From Strigops habroptila (lineage: Eukaryota; Chordata; Aves; Psittaciformes; Psittacidae), in contig NC_044283.2 in the NCBI RefSeq assembly GCF_004027225.2, positions 38,446,207 to 38,510,206 on the forward strand: 64,000 nt of DNA. Direction: 5' to 3'. The notes beneath the pieces are model-generated. The model saw only the letters and a program-made list of their open reading frames with translations. It searched no databases and was not told the DNA's origin. A program made the translations under genes and the position numbers. Position 1 is the stretch's first letter. Each line of letters begins with the position of its first letter. Of the stretch, positions 41,255-54,400 are shown piece after piece.

Positions 41255-44200
41255 TTTCGATTATTTTATTGTGATCTTATTTTCCTGTGTCTTACTTAAG
41301 TTATGCGTACTGTGATAAAAGGAGATATCTTCATATAAGCTACAGATAAGGCCCTCAGTTACAGCTTGCATAAGACACAAAAGCAGACACAAAGAGTTTT
41401 CAAAAAGCCCACAGTAAGTCAGAAATCCAGTCTACCCTGAGAGCCAGTGAGGCTTGGACGCCTGACACACTTATGGTCTTCTGAGAACTTCACTCTATCC
41501 ATGATTAGACATACAGAAAGGCAACAGGACTACCAGCTAAAATTACCCTCTTGCCTTTTAATTTTTCTTTTGTGCCTAAATCTGTATCTAGTGATTTTTA
41601 CATACACACACACACTTATACGTAGAAATGAATTTAAGTATATATTTGAATAAACTCATTTGCTTCACTCACATTGATATACCATTGTGGTTATCTGACA
41701 GCTTTCAGGAAAGCCACATGTATCTGGTGTCCACGTACCAATTAATATATTTGCCTTTCCTTCCAGTGTTACTGATTGTTCCTTGGGCTTAACCTTAGAC
41801 AGTGACTTAGTTAAACGCTATATTGAATTTCACCATTTTCATTTGAACTACCTTTCTGGTAGTTCACTGAAGGGTTTATAGTTATCATGAGTGACCAAAG
41901 TACTTGAATGTGTGTACTTAGGTCAGTGTATAGGCCTATACATGTGGGATGGGGGTGAAATCTTTTAAAATAAAACAGCTGCAGAAGAAATGGTCAAGAC
42001 ATTGAAGGCAATATGATAGCCGCTATTAAATCCCACTTTGAGAAGCTTCCCTTAGCTTTGATGATTTTTTTTTCATCTCAAAAGTTGCTATCAATTTTTC
42101 ACTGACCTTAGCTCAACCTCACAAAATTAACCTAACTTCTAGTCTGCTCACATTTTCCACACACAGTGGGGACAAAAAGAATTAAATAAAAATAATGAAT
42201 TGCATTGAAACCAAAAGTGATCAAAAGTAGGATGGTTTGGTTTTTAAAAATTCCATTAATTTTATTTTGCTTTTGCAAAGCCAATACCTTGAGGTCTTTC
42301 ACATCAGGATCTCTTTTTGTCTGAAGTTCAGGGAGGTATGAATAAGTAGTTTGAGACTTCATCTTTAATTGTAACCAAATGTCTTTTTACAACGGATTGA
42401 GGATTATCATAAAGGTGTTCTCATCTTTTCAGGGGTTGTTGCTATTCTTGGAATAAAAATAGTTTACATACTGCCTACTCAGTATAAATTCTGAATGACT
42501 CATAATCGTTATTTATGTTAATAGCATCTTTATTAGGCACCCTCATTACTGCAAACTCATAAATTCCTGTTCAGATGGGAAATGAAGGCATGGATGGACT
42601 AATGCCACAGAGCAACACAAGCTCTGCATCACCCGGAGTTGTGACACCTGCCTGAGAGTGGAACCTGGCAGCATGAGTCAGGCACTGAGCATCTTCTTCT
42701 CGGTGCCTATGAGGCACCTTGCAGTGAGGTTGGCAGAATCACCATGCTGAGCAGCAAATTCCTTGTGGCCCTCATGCCGAACACATCTTGAAGTACTGCC
42801 CCTCGTCAAGATTTCAGCATTTGGCCAGTATAGAGTTCCCATATTCAGCCTGGGAAATCTGTGCAGCGTATGTGCACTCCACCCCACACTTCAGGAAGCA
42901 ATGCGTCCTGCTGCACATGCAGCATTTCATTGCTCTGCGTATTCACAGTAAATCTGACTTACAGAGCCTTTACCGTGCATGTTGCCAGTGACTGGGCAGC
43001 ACACGGGCAGTAGGTGCATTAGACAATCCCCAGAAGTGTAAGCCTTATTGCTCAGGCGTGTGGCGACTTTGTCACATGTGCACAATAAACATGATGCTCT
43101 CCCAAAGTGTTGGCCTGACTATAAGGGTTCATGTAGTCTTGTGGTTACCACCAGGCTGTATACAGCCTACTTGTAGAGCAGCCTGGGCAGAGCACCTGAC
43201 CTGCTGCATCTCCCAGACAGCTTGAAATCTTAACAAATGTATAAATTTCTCCACAGCTGCCCAAAGAAGGCTTCTGGGCTGAAAAAGAGAATGTGTTCAG
43301 GAAATCCAGCTGTTCGGTAGTCTCAAATCTATAAAGCATAAGTTTATGAAGGTGTCCCTGAAGCTCACAGTCTTCTTTTGAGTGTTGGCACTTGCATCTC
43401 TTTCCTCATCCCTTGATAAGTGACCCTCCACCTCCACCTGCACAGTCCAAGCCCCACCTCAGGTAGTGAAGGAGTCTGCTTCTTTCCCAGGCTGGGTGAG
43501 GTTTCTGAAAAATATGTGATTTTATGAAGTCAGTGGAGGGATTGGCAACCATTACATTCAAAGTGATATCTATGGCACTTATTCGGAACTCTGAATAATT
43601 ATAAATATATATGGGGAGACCTGCTTCTGCACTCTGCTACCAGTCTGAAGCTCCTCACGCATTCACATTTCCCTGCTCAGCTATGTGGTTTTGTTTAACT
43701 TCATATGGGAGATAATATAGAAGCATGTAATAGCAGCAGGACCTACTCTCCACCAAGACGAGGCAGCAGCAAGAAATGTCAGATGCTGTTACACGCTGTT
43801 ACAGCTATATGAAAGTGTCAAGGAAAAGACAGGACAATTACTAGCACATCTTTATATTTCATTTCCTTTTATTTCACTTCATTTTGTTGCCTTTCATTTT
43901 TACTTTTTTATTATTTTTTATTTCAATCCTTGAACAAGATCTCCCAGAAATTTTTAATCCCTGATTTTATCACAACACTATGAATTTTGTGTTACATGTG
44001 GGCAAGTTTTCCTGTGTAGCACTGCGTAGTATATTTTTTTACAAAATCACCAACAGAGACCAGAAGAAGTGAGCTAATGTGGGGTCAAATTCTATTCTCC
44101 AGTTGGGAATGGTCTTTGGTGTCCACACAGTGTCATGGGTGACCTTATTAGAGCAGCCATAGAAGTCATTTAGCTTACAGCAATGGCCAAACAGACTTTG

Positions 44201-44379
44201 AATAGGAAATGACACAAAATTATCTACCGTTCAGCTAGAACCATGCAGAGTACATAGAATAGGGTCTCAGCACCCCATGGCATGCACAGACTTGAGCATG
44301 TACACTCATATTGGGCACTTCCCATGGCAGAAGCTGTTCAAGCCTTACCTTTCAGCTCTTCAGTCACTTCTCCTTCCAG

Positions 44380-44780
44380 ATTTTATGTTATGTGCTCCTT
44401 TCAAGTTCCAGACAGGGGTGGGAGGTTTTTCCTTTCTCTATAGTACTTTTATCTTTACTTTCTTCAGTCTGTTTTTCTTTCTTTGCTTGTTTCTCTCTAT
44501 TCTTATTTCCCCCCCCTTTTTTTTTTTTTTGACTGAGTTTCTTTCTCTATTCAAAATCTGTAATCTCACTCCCACTCAAAAAATATTTTTTAATGCCTTT
44601 TTTTGGTTACACTTTCATTATAAATTGGGGTTTCACCAAAATCCTTAATTTCCCTCTACATCTTCATCTTGCATTCCTTGAAATTCTAAATCATCGCACT
44701 CTGCCCAGTTCCAAATGCAACCTTCTTCTCTGCTGTCATGGAATTTTCCCATCTGATGCTGTCTCACTCACAACCTGCTC
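44380..44780. repeat. Pyrimidine-rich tract
   Basis: About 400 bases on the plus strand are dominated by C and T, including a C8-T13 block near 44,510-44,531. Long polypyrimidine-polypurine asymmetry can form triplex DNA. The open frames here are Phe/Leu/Ser-rich composition artefacts. Confidence 0.6.
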
Positions 44781-47371
44781 TGCTCCTCCATCCCCTTAGT
44801 TCTTAAAGTAAAGGAAGTGAGATACCATGATAAATCTTCATACAAAACTTCAAAGTTGCCACCCAATCCTCTGCAGTTTTCTTCTTAACCCACCTCATCA
44901 GGAAAAACTTATCTGTTGCCTACATCTTCTCACCAGCTGGTGGACAAGAACTCTTACTGCTCAAGAAGGCTAAGATGAAGGCAATTTTGGTTCTTGGAAT
45001 TCAACAGGAGCCCTATCAATCCTCTATCTACAATGGAAAGCTTTTGATTATCACAGGTATTCTCCATTAGAGATTTCCTTATCCAGGAATAATCATTCTG
45101 TTGCAGCATCAGCTCTAGTTATGGAACAGGGAAATATCAATATTGTTCTGATCAGATTATATAAACTTGGGAAAACTCAACTTTGGAGAACAAATCTGCT
45201 TGCAAGAAATTATCTATGAACGTATTCCAAGTCTGCATCTTTTCAACTGCATATGTTTCCATGGAGGATAAGAAAAACACCTGTTCATCCATCTAGTGTT
45301 TTGTAGTCCATCCCTCAAAGAAGTCATGTAAAGTGTTGATTTTTATACTTCAGTCTATCCAACAGTGGTATGTGGTATGAATCCACACACATACATCAAA
45401 CATTTCCATGAATCTATGGAAATGTTGTGAAAACCCAAGTAGCTGACCCCATCCTGACAGATTCTTGATTGAAATACTTACTTTTTAAAAAACCCTTACT
45501 TTTTTAAAAAAATCCAGTAGATCAGGTGCATTTGATGGTTTCCCCCAAAACCATTTAAGAACATGGTTTACCATGTCTTGTAGGTGAAAATTAATTCTCT
45601 ACCTATACCACTTTCAAACAGAAAACCTTTCCCTTTCTATACTGCTTCTCTTCTGATATCAAATAATCACCTTTGACTGCCTTACATCTCTCAAACTAGC
45701 AATAAGGACACAAATTACTCATCTTTCCTAGACTTCTTGCAATCTGACTAGAAAGTCTTAGATGTGACAGGAAGTCCTGGCTCCTTGCACAACTATTAGT
45801 TGATCTTTTTTCTGTGAGAGAGCACCCCAGCACAGTGTAGTTGCTGTACTTCTCTCAGATCAAAGCCTGATCAAGAAATAAAATCCAGTGTCCTTTTTTC
45901 AAAGAGTGATGGCAATTCTGTGCAGACTCCTTGTTAGAAACACAATGGGAAGCTTTGCCCAACTAGAAGATACACCTGCTTACAGAAGAATGTGAATTTA
46001 ATGTTTATTCATACTGCCTAAAAATGTGAAGATGAGCAATGTAAGTACACATGAACTATACTTTTCTTCCTCTATTATATAGAAGATTAAAGTAATTGCA
46101 TGATGATTTCATAGTGACCATAAGAATGCTCTAAGGTAGGTTTTGTGTCTACAGATGCATGTCATGAATACCTGCAGAAGTTGCTTCCATTATGAGGATT
46201 AAGTAAATGCTAGACTATCAAGGAAGTAGCTGCCTATTTGCAGACCAAAAACTAGTCTTGAGTTACACTCCACTTTTAAATGTGTATCTTCTTTTTCTCT
46301 TCCACGCAACATCAGGCATATTGTGCATAGGGAGTAACAAGACTGTGACATTTGGGGAAGAATGAGGAGAGGCTCGTATTAGCTTGGAATGCACACCTAG
46401 GTCTCTCGTTTGCCAGCCATATTTTTCAGGCCAGATCCTTCAGCAGAGAAGAAGGCTGGACTCAGTGGAACAGGCTTTGTTTCCTGCTGAAGAAGCCTGT
46501 ATACATGCCATTACAGTAAAGCCACCAAACAGGCTTGAGGTACATTGGACTAGCAACACAGAAATGAAAGGCTCCATTCTCTATTCATGGTCTCATAAAC
46601 TATTAACTCCCGCTTGAATTGCTCCATTAGATTCCCACTGTAAGGTCTTTAGCTTCCGTTTGGTCTTTTTTCTTCACTTTATCCTGTTATATGTGCAGGA
46701 CACCATTTTAGGCACCTAGTATTTCAAGCCAAATGGTCTCTTCCACTGGAAATTTAAATAGATTGGACTGCATGAAAAGATCTTACAGTATGCATGTGTT
46801 GCGTGCTACAAGGCAGTGCAGTTTCTGTCTGAGCCCGAGCTATTAATAATGATTTGTATGGAGACTAAGTAACAGAAAATATATTTAGGAAAAGATTTCT
46901 CAGTTCTTATAAGACTGATTCTTCGGTAGGCAACTTAGTTTATGAAGTAATTTGGAAAGTGCTGTGTTGTAAATTACAAAGTACAGTACATAGCACTCAG
47001 GCTAAGGGCAGTTTTGTTATTATGACTGCCTGAGATCTGATAAACTATTATATCTGCATTTATAAACACTTTATTAAATATCACACTATCACAAACCCAA
47101 GAATGTTGTATAAAAGAAACTCAAGCAATTCAACATCCACTTTTTGTCATAGAAAAAGAAATATTCTTTTGATTGGTTTCTATGAAGCATAATATCTGTA
47201 AAATAAACAAGATAATCCTTATGTAAACAGCACAGGGTACGTGGAGCACAGAAATGGATGCAGGCATAAAGAACATTCTTGGCTCTAAAACCTGAAAGCA
47301 AATTTCCGTTTCATGTAATCGAGTTTAATAATAGTTTTAATCGCAGTATTTTTTAAGTCACTGAAAAAAAC

Positions 47372-47378
<7 letters not shown>

Positions 47379-47401
<23 letters not shown>
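47379..47401. repeat. 23-base poly-T run
   Basis: An uninterrupted T homopolymer. The flanking sequence on the right shows no minus-strand AATAAA near the run, so a processed-pseudogene tail is not supported. Confidence 0.9.
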
Positions 47402-47403
<2 letters not shown>

Positions 47404-50400
47404 TGCATCTGTCCTTCTAGGTAGCATCCCCTGGACTGTGACGGATTTTTGTGTTCAGGTGTCCATTCAGACCTATCTCTAGATTTCAACAGTGGAGTTC
47501 TGCCTGGCAACTATCATTCTGTTCTTCAGATATCAAGGAAACAAAATGTGCTTCAGCTGTCCTCAGAGTAACTGTCTAACCTACAGTCCACTGGCAACAC
47601 TCCTTACTCCATACAAGAAAAGCAATGAGTGTTTCATGGCCATAACCATAAGAAATACTGATTTGTCTCATAATCAGCTGTTTCCCTTCTATAAGCATTT
47701 CCTTCAAGTCAGATGTAATGGATGTATTTTACTTTCCTTTTCTCATTATTTTAACCCTCAGTTTTGAAGACACAAATAGTTTACATTTCTATAGCGACCA
47801 ACATCTGAAGCACTCCCTGTGATCATTACTTAGTGAAACTCCCTGTGGCCAGCTGGAATGAAGACACCTGCCTCCACAAAGACCATCATCCATGAGAATC
47901 TCAAGGAAGCAGAGTCAGATATTTTTCAAGAGCTGGATAGTTCTCAAATATTACTAATCCTGCCAGATCCCAATGTTTCTTTTGAACTAGAACACTGGTT
48001 AACGTGGTTAAGATGTAAATGCTGAAAGGAAATTACTAAATCCTGGGCTTTTTCAAATTCCTGTGTCTATGCGTACGTGTATGTGTATGTAAATGCACAT
48101 ATGTGTGTTTATCAACTTATCTAGGATATAAACAATATTAGAATTCAAAGTTCTGGTTTTGTCTTATTTATAAATTCATAGCATCCACCCTACAAAGAGC
48201 AGATTTCCAGTTGACAGCGACTGTAGGAAGGTGTAGTGGTAATCAGTATCAGACCACAGCAGGAGAATCTATCTCCAAACTCTTTCATCTATAATCCAAA
48301 GGAAGGACCAATTCTTCCCAAACTGAAAAGTGTTCAAATGTAATATACTCTTTTCTAAAAGATAGACAGGCATTAATGTATTTTTTTACTTACTTTAGAC
48401 TAATGCTATGTTTCGTCTAAGATATCATTTATACATTTCTGAAACCCTCAGATTTACCCAGTGGCAGATTTATAAGGACTTGGAGTAAGAAAAGGACTTT
48501 CTTTACTTCTGGGCAGCACTGTACACACTCCTGTTTCACATAATGCTTTCTTAGCTAGGCACCATGTCCATGTATTTTATGGAAATGTCCTCCTATAGAT
48601 TATCTTCCATCTTTCTTTATTCCCACATCAGCAGGATCAATACTTCCATTTGCAACATTTTTTTTTTCCTATTTAGAGTCAGCCTGACAAGTAAAAGCAA
48701 CAAAACATCCCATGGACATACCACAGTATTCAGTGCAACTGTATTGATATTGATTACACTTATTTCATTAGCACAGCAATCACTGTGTTATGTGATTGTC
48801 AATACACATAACTACTCATTCTTCAATATAAGGGAAGCTAAAACAATTACTGAAATTTTTCCACAACAATTTTTAAGGGGCGCACAAAAGTGAGGAGGTT
48901 CCTCTCCCCTGACTTTCCAGAGGAGTTTCTAGCCCACGGTGCCCCTAATCAGGGTTAGATGATAGCATCTGAAATGCAGGCAGCTGGGGCTCCATTCACT
49001 GCTCTCCCCAGTTGCAAAACCCTGTCGGTGAGCTGATAACAGGCTAACATTTAAAAGCCTACCACAGACACAAATTCATCTCTTTGGGAGCTGTCTTGGA
49101 GACATGGGGTGAACCCTTGCCCAGTATACAGGGCCTTGATGGTGAGAGAGCAGCACACAACAGGAGTTCCATTACCTACAGAGGTATTAGAAAAGTGTTC
49201 CCAGCTGAAAGCCTTTATCCAACTCCAATTGTTCGTTGAACATTAAGGGCAGCACTGTTGCATTTGCTACTGTGTCAAATAATGCAATAACTGTTTAGAA
49301 TCACATTTTGTTTCCCAAGTAGCTGAATTTACTGTGAGAGTAGAGAAGCATTTACATCCAGAAAATCTGCATTCCTTAAAGCAGATGTTTTTAATTTTAA
49401 TACCATCAGCCTATAGAAATGAATATCCGAAATATTCTGATTGCTCTGTACATGTTGCTGTTTAGGAATAACTTTCCATCTTGGTGGGTTTGCAGAAAAA
49501 TTCAGGAGCCTCCAGGAGAAATAATCTGCTACTAACTGTGCTACGAAGAATAATGCTATGGTTTTCTTCCTTGAAAGCCACTTCAAATTGCCCTCCTGTG
49601 CAGAAGAATGTCATTTTCTGCACTGTACATATGCCACATTATAGACCCATAGACCCATACTTGGAAAATTGCACATGTAAAATTGTTTGTAGTGTGCCGT
49701 TACTTTTCCACACATGCAGCCCAGATGTGAACATACACATATCATACAAAATGGGCATGTATTGTTTTTACAAGCTAGGACATATCTTTTCGAATAGTAC
49801 ATGAATGGAGTCAGGGGAAGCCTTTCGTGTGCTCAGGGTATGCAGGGCAGAGCTTCTGGCCTCCAGGTAAGCAAAGATGTACGTATATACAGTACTCACT
49901 TTTACCACTACGCTGACTGAACTGCAGACTGTAGACAAGTGTAGAGGTCCTTGAAGTGGCTGTAACACAGTGCTAGCAGCGCTTTAGTGAAATAGCTGAA
50001 AGCTCTGTCCAGGCTACTTTGCTCAGTAAGAAACAGAGTAAAATCAGCCTGCACTGTGCTCTGCCTTCCTATAAGACTGATGATGGTATATGAGCTAGCT
50101 CCAGTACATCTAAACTGTTTCTAATAGGAGCAGGTACATGAAAAACTTGAATTCATACACATAGGTGTCACTCTGATGACCCGTTGGCTTAAGTAGCACA
50201 ACTTGTACTGATGAGGTCTGTGTCTGTGAGGTTTTGTGATCTTTCTTTTTCTCATGGATATATTTTGTAGATGATGTTCCATACATGATTAGGATTGACA
50301 TATCGGATCTGATGATTTTACAACCTTTCCTTAATAAAATCAGGGACCTGAATTTTCTTGCCTCCAATGTGACTTTAATTTATATGAGAAAAAATTTTAA

Positions 50401-51599
50401 CTGAAAGGACATATTTTTGAAAGAATACATTTAACTGCATATGCTAAGTCTACTTTCTACTTTCATAGCTGCTAGACTTTCCAGGGACCAGCCTCTTGAA
50501 GAGCAAGCCATGCTGCATGCGTGTGTGCTGAGAAAGGAAAAGCGCTGCACTCTGAGAATATATGTGAAGCAACTGTTTCAAGCTCTGCACATCCAAAGCA
50601 CTTCAGCCCAGCAGCAAACCACTGGATTACCAGTTATTTCCTGCACTCTAGGTAACCTAAACCTAAATTTGGGTGCTCAAGGCAAGCAGTATCAGGACTT
50701 GATAAGAAGAAAGAACCAAGACAAGGCATGGAGACAGATAACAAGACATGCCTACACCTTAGTTGCAAACCTACCTCTTAGTTGAGGATGTATGAATGTG
50801 ATTTTACAGTGGAACATGACCCTGAAAAAACACTTTTTCCATGAGGCATATTTCTTAACATATCAAGATGCAGAGATCTGTGTATTTTGGTTTCCAAAAT
50901 TAACCCCAGCTCAAATCCTCAAAGGCATTTTTATGCTGAACCTGCACTTATTTCGAGGAATGTTAGACCCTTTGCCACTTGGAAACCATCCCTCTGAAGT
51001 ACCTATCTCTATTTTAGCATGTGAATCTCTCTAAACAACTGCCCCAGTGAAACTAAAGCTGTAGTTTAGCTACACAGATAGATAAACAATCTCAAACACT
51101 AATAGTTTTGGACTAACTAGGAAGAAAATAGCCTAATGCGGTCACTATGAGATGGGTGATGGAGCATTACTCAAGTTTTGTGTGTATCAGTAAGCTATGA
51201 CAGGGTGGTGCCAGTGGCAACAGAAATGATGGAAGCATATCACTGCAGTGATCAGATGTGAAGTCTTGTGCAAGCACTGCTCCCATGAAAGTCCCAGGGA
51301 GTTTTGGCATTGAATGGAGGGGGACAGAGTTGAGTCTCCTCTGTCTGGAGGGGCTGGAAGGGGAAATGCATGGTGTTCTTTTCTATGTAGGTATCTTTAG
51401 ATGTTCCTGCAAAATAGTTGAGTCGTAAAACCTTTGAATCCTTGTATTTTGCTGCTAGAGAGAATCCATAAAAAGAGATTTATTGTCATATTTCCCTTTT
51501 GTGTTGTACTGTTCCCCTCCATCATAAAATATTCTCGTCGGTTTATAGCAAAGCAAATATAGCAGCTTAGTTCATAAACGCCAAAGTTTCCCTCTGCTA

Positions 51600-52149
51600 C
51601 ACCCCGGCGTTCAGACATAATTGAATTAGCTCCTATTTCTGTTGATTCTAGGGAGCGGATTGCTGCCCCGAGCCGCAGTAGCGAGGCTTACCGAGCCCTT
51701 ATGTGTGCAGAGGGGTCGTTATGCTGGGACCGAAGTGGACCCGCACCAGCCCGCACGCCTGCGGGAACCCGTCCAAGTGGTTTTGACTTTTATTCTTCCT
51801 GCCGAAGATTTAAAGCAGCTTTGTACAACCGTCAAACAAGAATAAGCAGCTGTGGAAAATATAACAAATCATAAGAGCGGGTTAACAGAAGGAAGGGGGA
51901 ACCAAGCCCGCAAAGCAAACGGACGGCTCGGAGAGAGCTGCGTGGGCAGGCACCCGCGTCTCACACCCCGGCTTAGGAGGAAAGGGGAGACTAGGGGGAG
52001 TAGGGGGGGTCCGAGGGAAGGGGGAGCCTGTGATGGAAAGCTCGTGGCTTTCGAGTAGCGTTGCTGAAACCTCTGGTACCATTCGGACCGGGAGATTCCG
52101 CTCTTGATTTTGACTCTGATGCGTTGTTTTTCCCGAAGACCAGTTGGGA
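51600..52149. other. Transition from AT-rich desert to GC-rich HAND2 domain
   Basis: GC and CpG content rise from about 51,640 onward. Overlapping open frames on both strands have no domain. A G-rich patch (GGGGAGACTAGGGGGAG type) lies at about 51,985-52,025. No gene is supported. Confidence 0.6.
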
Positions 52150-52790
52150 AGTGGCCCCTCCGGACGGACCCGCTTTCCCCCCCCCCCCGCGCCCTCCAGC
52201 TCCAGGAAAGGTGTCCAGGAGCTCGGCTGGGTGGGGGGCGGGGGGAGCTCGCCCCAGTGGGCAGGTAGCCACAAGCCAGGCTGTAATTACAAAGCAAACA
52301 AGGGTGAAATATTGGATCGGCCTCGCCCGTGACAAGATCTGCGCTTTTTGCCGCCAATTTGTTTGTGGAGCTCTATTTAAAGGCGCTTGATTGAGGAAAC
52401 GTTGAAAATAGCAGTTAGGGTTTCCCTAATGAGACCTCTAGAGGAAAGCAGTGGCATTCAGGGGGCTCCAGGAGGAGGGGGGGAAGCGCTTAACCCTTTC
52501 CAGCCACCCCCAGCCCGCCGGGGCTCCTCCCGGGCGCGGCGGGGCACTGCCGGGGGGGCCGGGGTCGGTCTCCCAGGGAGGGCCGGGGGGCAGCGGGGAC
52601 TAGCCCGCCTCCCCACCTCAGCCTTTAGCACTTCGACCCCGGCCGCTCCCGGGGCAGGGCCGGGGCAGAGCTGAGCATCCCCGGCCTCTCCCGCCGGCGG
52701 CGGCGGCGACGGCGGCGGCCCGTGCCCTCGGGCGTGCGCCCCGGCAGGACCGCGTCGTCGGAGCTCTGCCTGCCCGCTGCCCCTGGAGTT
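52150..52790. promoter_or_regulatory. Distal CpG-rich block with CGG repeats
   Basis: GC- and CpG-rich sequence lies about 7-7.7 kb upstream of the HAND2 start. It has a run of 12 C (52,177-52,188), G-runs dense enough for quadruplexes (about 52,538-52,598), and an imperfect CGG/GGC triplet repeat at 52,693-52,720. The middle (about 52,270-52,450) is less GC-rich and carries the CCAAT/TATTTAAA elements. The open frames across it on both strands are composition artefacts. Confidence 0.6.
52354..52410 (+). promoter_or_regulatory. Promoter-like CCAAT plus TATTTAAA arrangement
   Basis: A CCAAT box (52,354-52,358) is followed 15 bases later by TATTTAAAGG (52,374-52,383), in plus orientation, next to a CpG-rich block. 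This resembles a core promoter that would start near 52,405-52,415. No ORF or splice chain downstream supports a gene. It could equally be part of an enhancer, since homeodomain (TAATTA, 52,284) and forkhead-like (GCAAACAA, 52,294) sites lie close upstream. Confidence 0.25.
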
Positions 52791-52846
52791 ACTGGGTTGA
52801 GTGGGCGCTAATGCTTTAGCCCAGCAGCTCAAGGACGGCCGGGAAA

Positions 52847-52971
52847 TACATATATATATACACATATATATACACACACTCATATATGTATACATGTGTA
52901 TATAATATATGTGTGTGTGTATATATACACATACATACGTATACATGCATACACACACATACATCTATATG
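52847..52971. repeat. Compound (TA)n/(CA)n microsatellite
   Basis: About 125 bases of alternating purine-pyrimidine sequence (TATATA, CACATA, TGTGTG, TACATA) lie at the edge of the distal CpG-rich block. Such sequence can adopt Z-DNA or cruciforms and is length-variable. The Tyr/Cys/Val-rich open frame on the minus strand across it is an artefact. Confidence 0.95.
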
Positions 52972-54289
52972 TGAGGGGCTTAGAAATGCTGAAAAGACAG
53001 GGAATGTAGTGAACAAGTAACAAAATGTGTCACATCAACATGTCCTGCGCTGGGGCCTTGGGACACTCTTCATGTATTCATGTATTCATAGCTGTTTTCT
53101 CTCGCTGTGTAAGCCTGCCTCGGCATTCCTCGCAACCTCACACACACTTAGATGCTCAATTAGAGTCTGTCTGAACCCCGTATTACATACAAACGAGATC
53201 TTTGGTAAAATGCATGTTGATAATATTTTGAAAGGTGCTAATGCCTGTAGGGGCATGTGGACGGCAGTCCTCTTTCAGGTTTCTTCCTCGAAGCCCAACA
53301 CTTGAACGCTATTGAAATCTCCCCGGTCTAGGTTTTATAAATCAACTTCAGTTCCGAAAAAACGGGATTCACCTTCACAACGAACCGCCTGCAGCCTGCG
53401 GGGCCTTTGGACCGTCCTCGGGACATGTCTGCTCCGTCCTCCCCTGGCGACCGCACCAGTTGCAGCACCGCACATCCCCTTCCCTGCGGTTGCTGAGCGT
53501 GGCGGCTGTGTACATACAGACAGACAGACGCACACAAATATATACACATATATATACACCTGGAAGGAGATCAAAATAATCTTTTGGGGAATACCTAATA
53601 AAAAAAGGAGTATTGTCTCTTCCTAGAGAGAAGGGGAAAAAAAAAAAAAGAAAAAACAGAAAAACAAAGTGTAAAATATGTTCTGTACCGTGATGTAAGG
53701 TATTTATTTTTGTTGTCGTATTTACACCCAATGTTTTGGCCACGGCTGGGTTTCCCTGAAGGTCTGAGGAGGTACATGACATTCAGTTCTCCATTTTCCG
53801 GCTTCTTCAGTTACTTTCCTGAAACCAAGTGTAAAGAGTTTTCTTTCTTTATGTCTTTCTTTTTCTTTCTTTTTCTGCCGGCTAAAGCGAAGCAAATAAA
53901 CATTTTGCGTATCCACCGACCGGTTGTATCATCTGTAAGAACAAATTACAGTACGGCCGCGCATTTCTAGAAAAGCCTCCTGCCTTCTGTTTATGTTATG
54001 CCATTTCTGTTTGTAATTATTTTTATTTTAATTTTATGTCATTTTTAACAGAAGCCAGACCGTTTTCCCCCCGTGTTTTGTACACAGGGCTCTCTTTTCC
54101 GATAAGATGTTCTTTCCTATCTTTTCGGTTTTTCTTTTAAAAATGTTTATAGTTCCCCACGAGCAAGTCTCCAGTATTTCTCTCTTGTATTTTAAGGACT
54201 TGTCCCTGTCTTGCTTTATTTGTTTGTGTGAAATTTAGTTTGAAAGGAGATCAGAGAGAGCAGGAGGGGTTTGTAATAAGAGAATGACC
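52972..54289. other. Non-coding DNA between distal CpG-rich block and homeodomain-site cluster
   Basis: Mostly AT-rich with a short GC-richer patch at about 53,375-53,510, an A-rich run near 53,637-53,650 and T-rich sequence near 53,845-53,875. A GATA-type site (CTATCTT) lies near 54,118. No gene is visible. Confidence 0.6.
53511..53559. repeat. CAGA/CACA/TATA microsatellite
   Basis: Short CAGACAGACAG units merge into ACACAAATATATACACATATATATACA-type sequence; same family of repeat as at 52,847. Confidence 0.85.
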
Positions 54290-54400
54290 AAGTGACCTAA
54301 AGGCTGATTATATGTCATTAACTGGAGACTTGGTGTATCCAAATTACCAAAAAGACCTCACTCAGCCAGCTCAATTACACCGAGATACTCATATAGGAAT
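54290..54400. promoter_or_regulatory. Candidate homeodomain-site cluster
   Basis: Within about 90 bases the sequence shows GATTATATGTCATTAAC, CAAATTACC and CAATTACACC, three or more ATTA/TAAT cores, next to GTGACCTAAAG (nuclear-receptor half-site-like). It lies about 5.5 kb upstream of the HAND2 start. Mouse branchial-arch control of Hand2 uses Dlx-bound homeodomain sites several kilobases upstream; equating the two is inference. Confidence 0.22.

Larger units (their letters stand above)
40411..51600. other. Intergenic, gene-poor AT-rich DNA up to the HAND2 proximal domain
   Basis: No gene is recognisable. Contents are CA-type microsatellites (41,225; 41,601; about 48,071-48,110), the pyrimidine tract at 44,380, the T23 run at 47,379, and a GC-elevated patch at about 42,590-43,110 that I cannot assign. 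Open frames are short and unremarkable. Confidence 0.75.

Noticed and set aside
44277-44648. Phe/Leu-rich open frame resembling a membrane protein
   Set aside because: Produced by the pyrimidine-rich tract; no start context, domain or neighbouring gene structure.
47379-47767. Poly-T run as the tail of a minus-strand processed pseudogene
   Set aside because: No AATAAA complement next to the run and no recognisable gene body to its right.
52816-53016. Tyr/Cys/Val-rich minus-strand open frames across 52,850-52,970
   Set aside because: They are translations of the TA/CA microsatellite.
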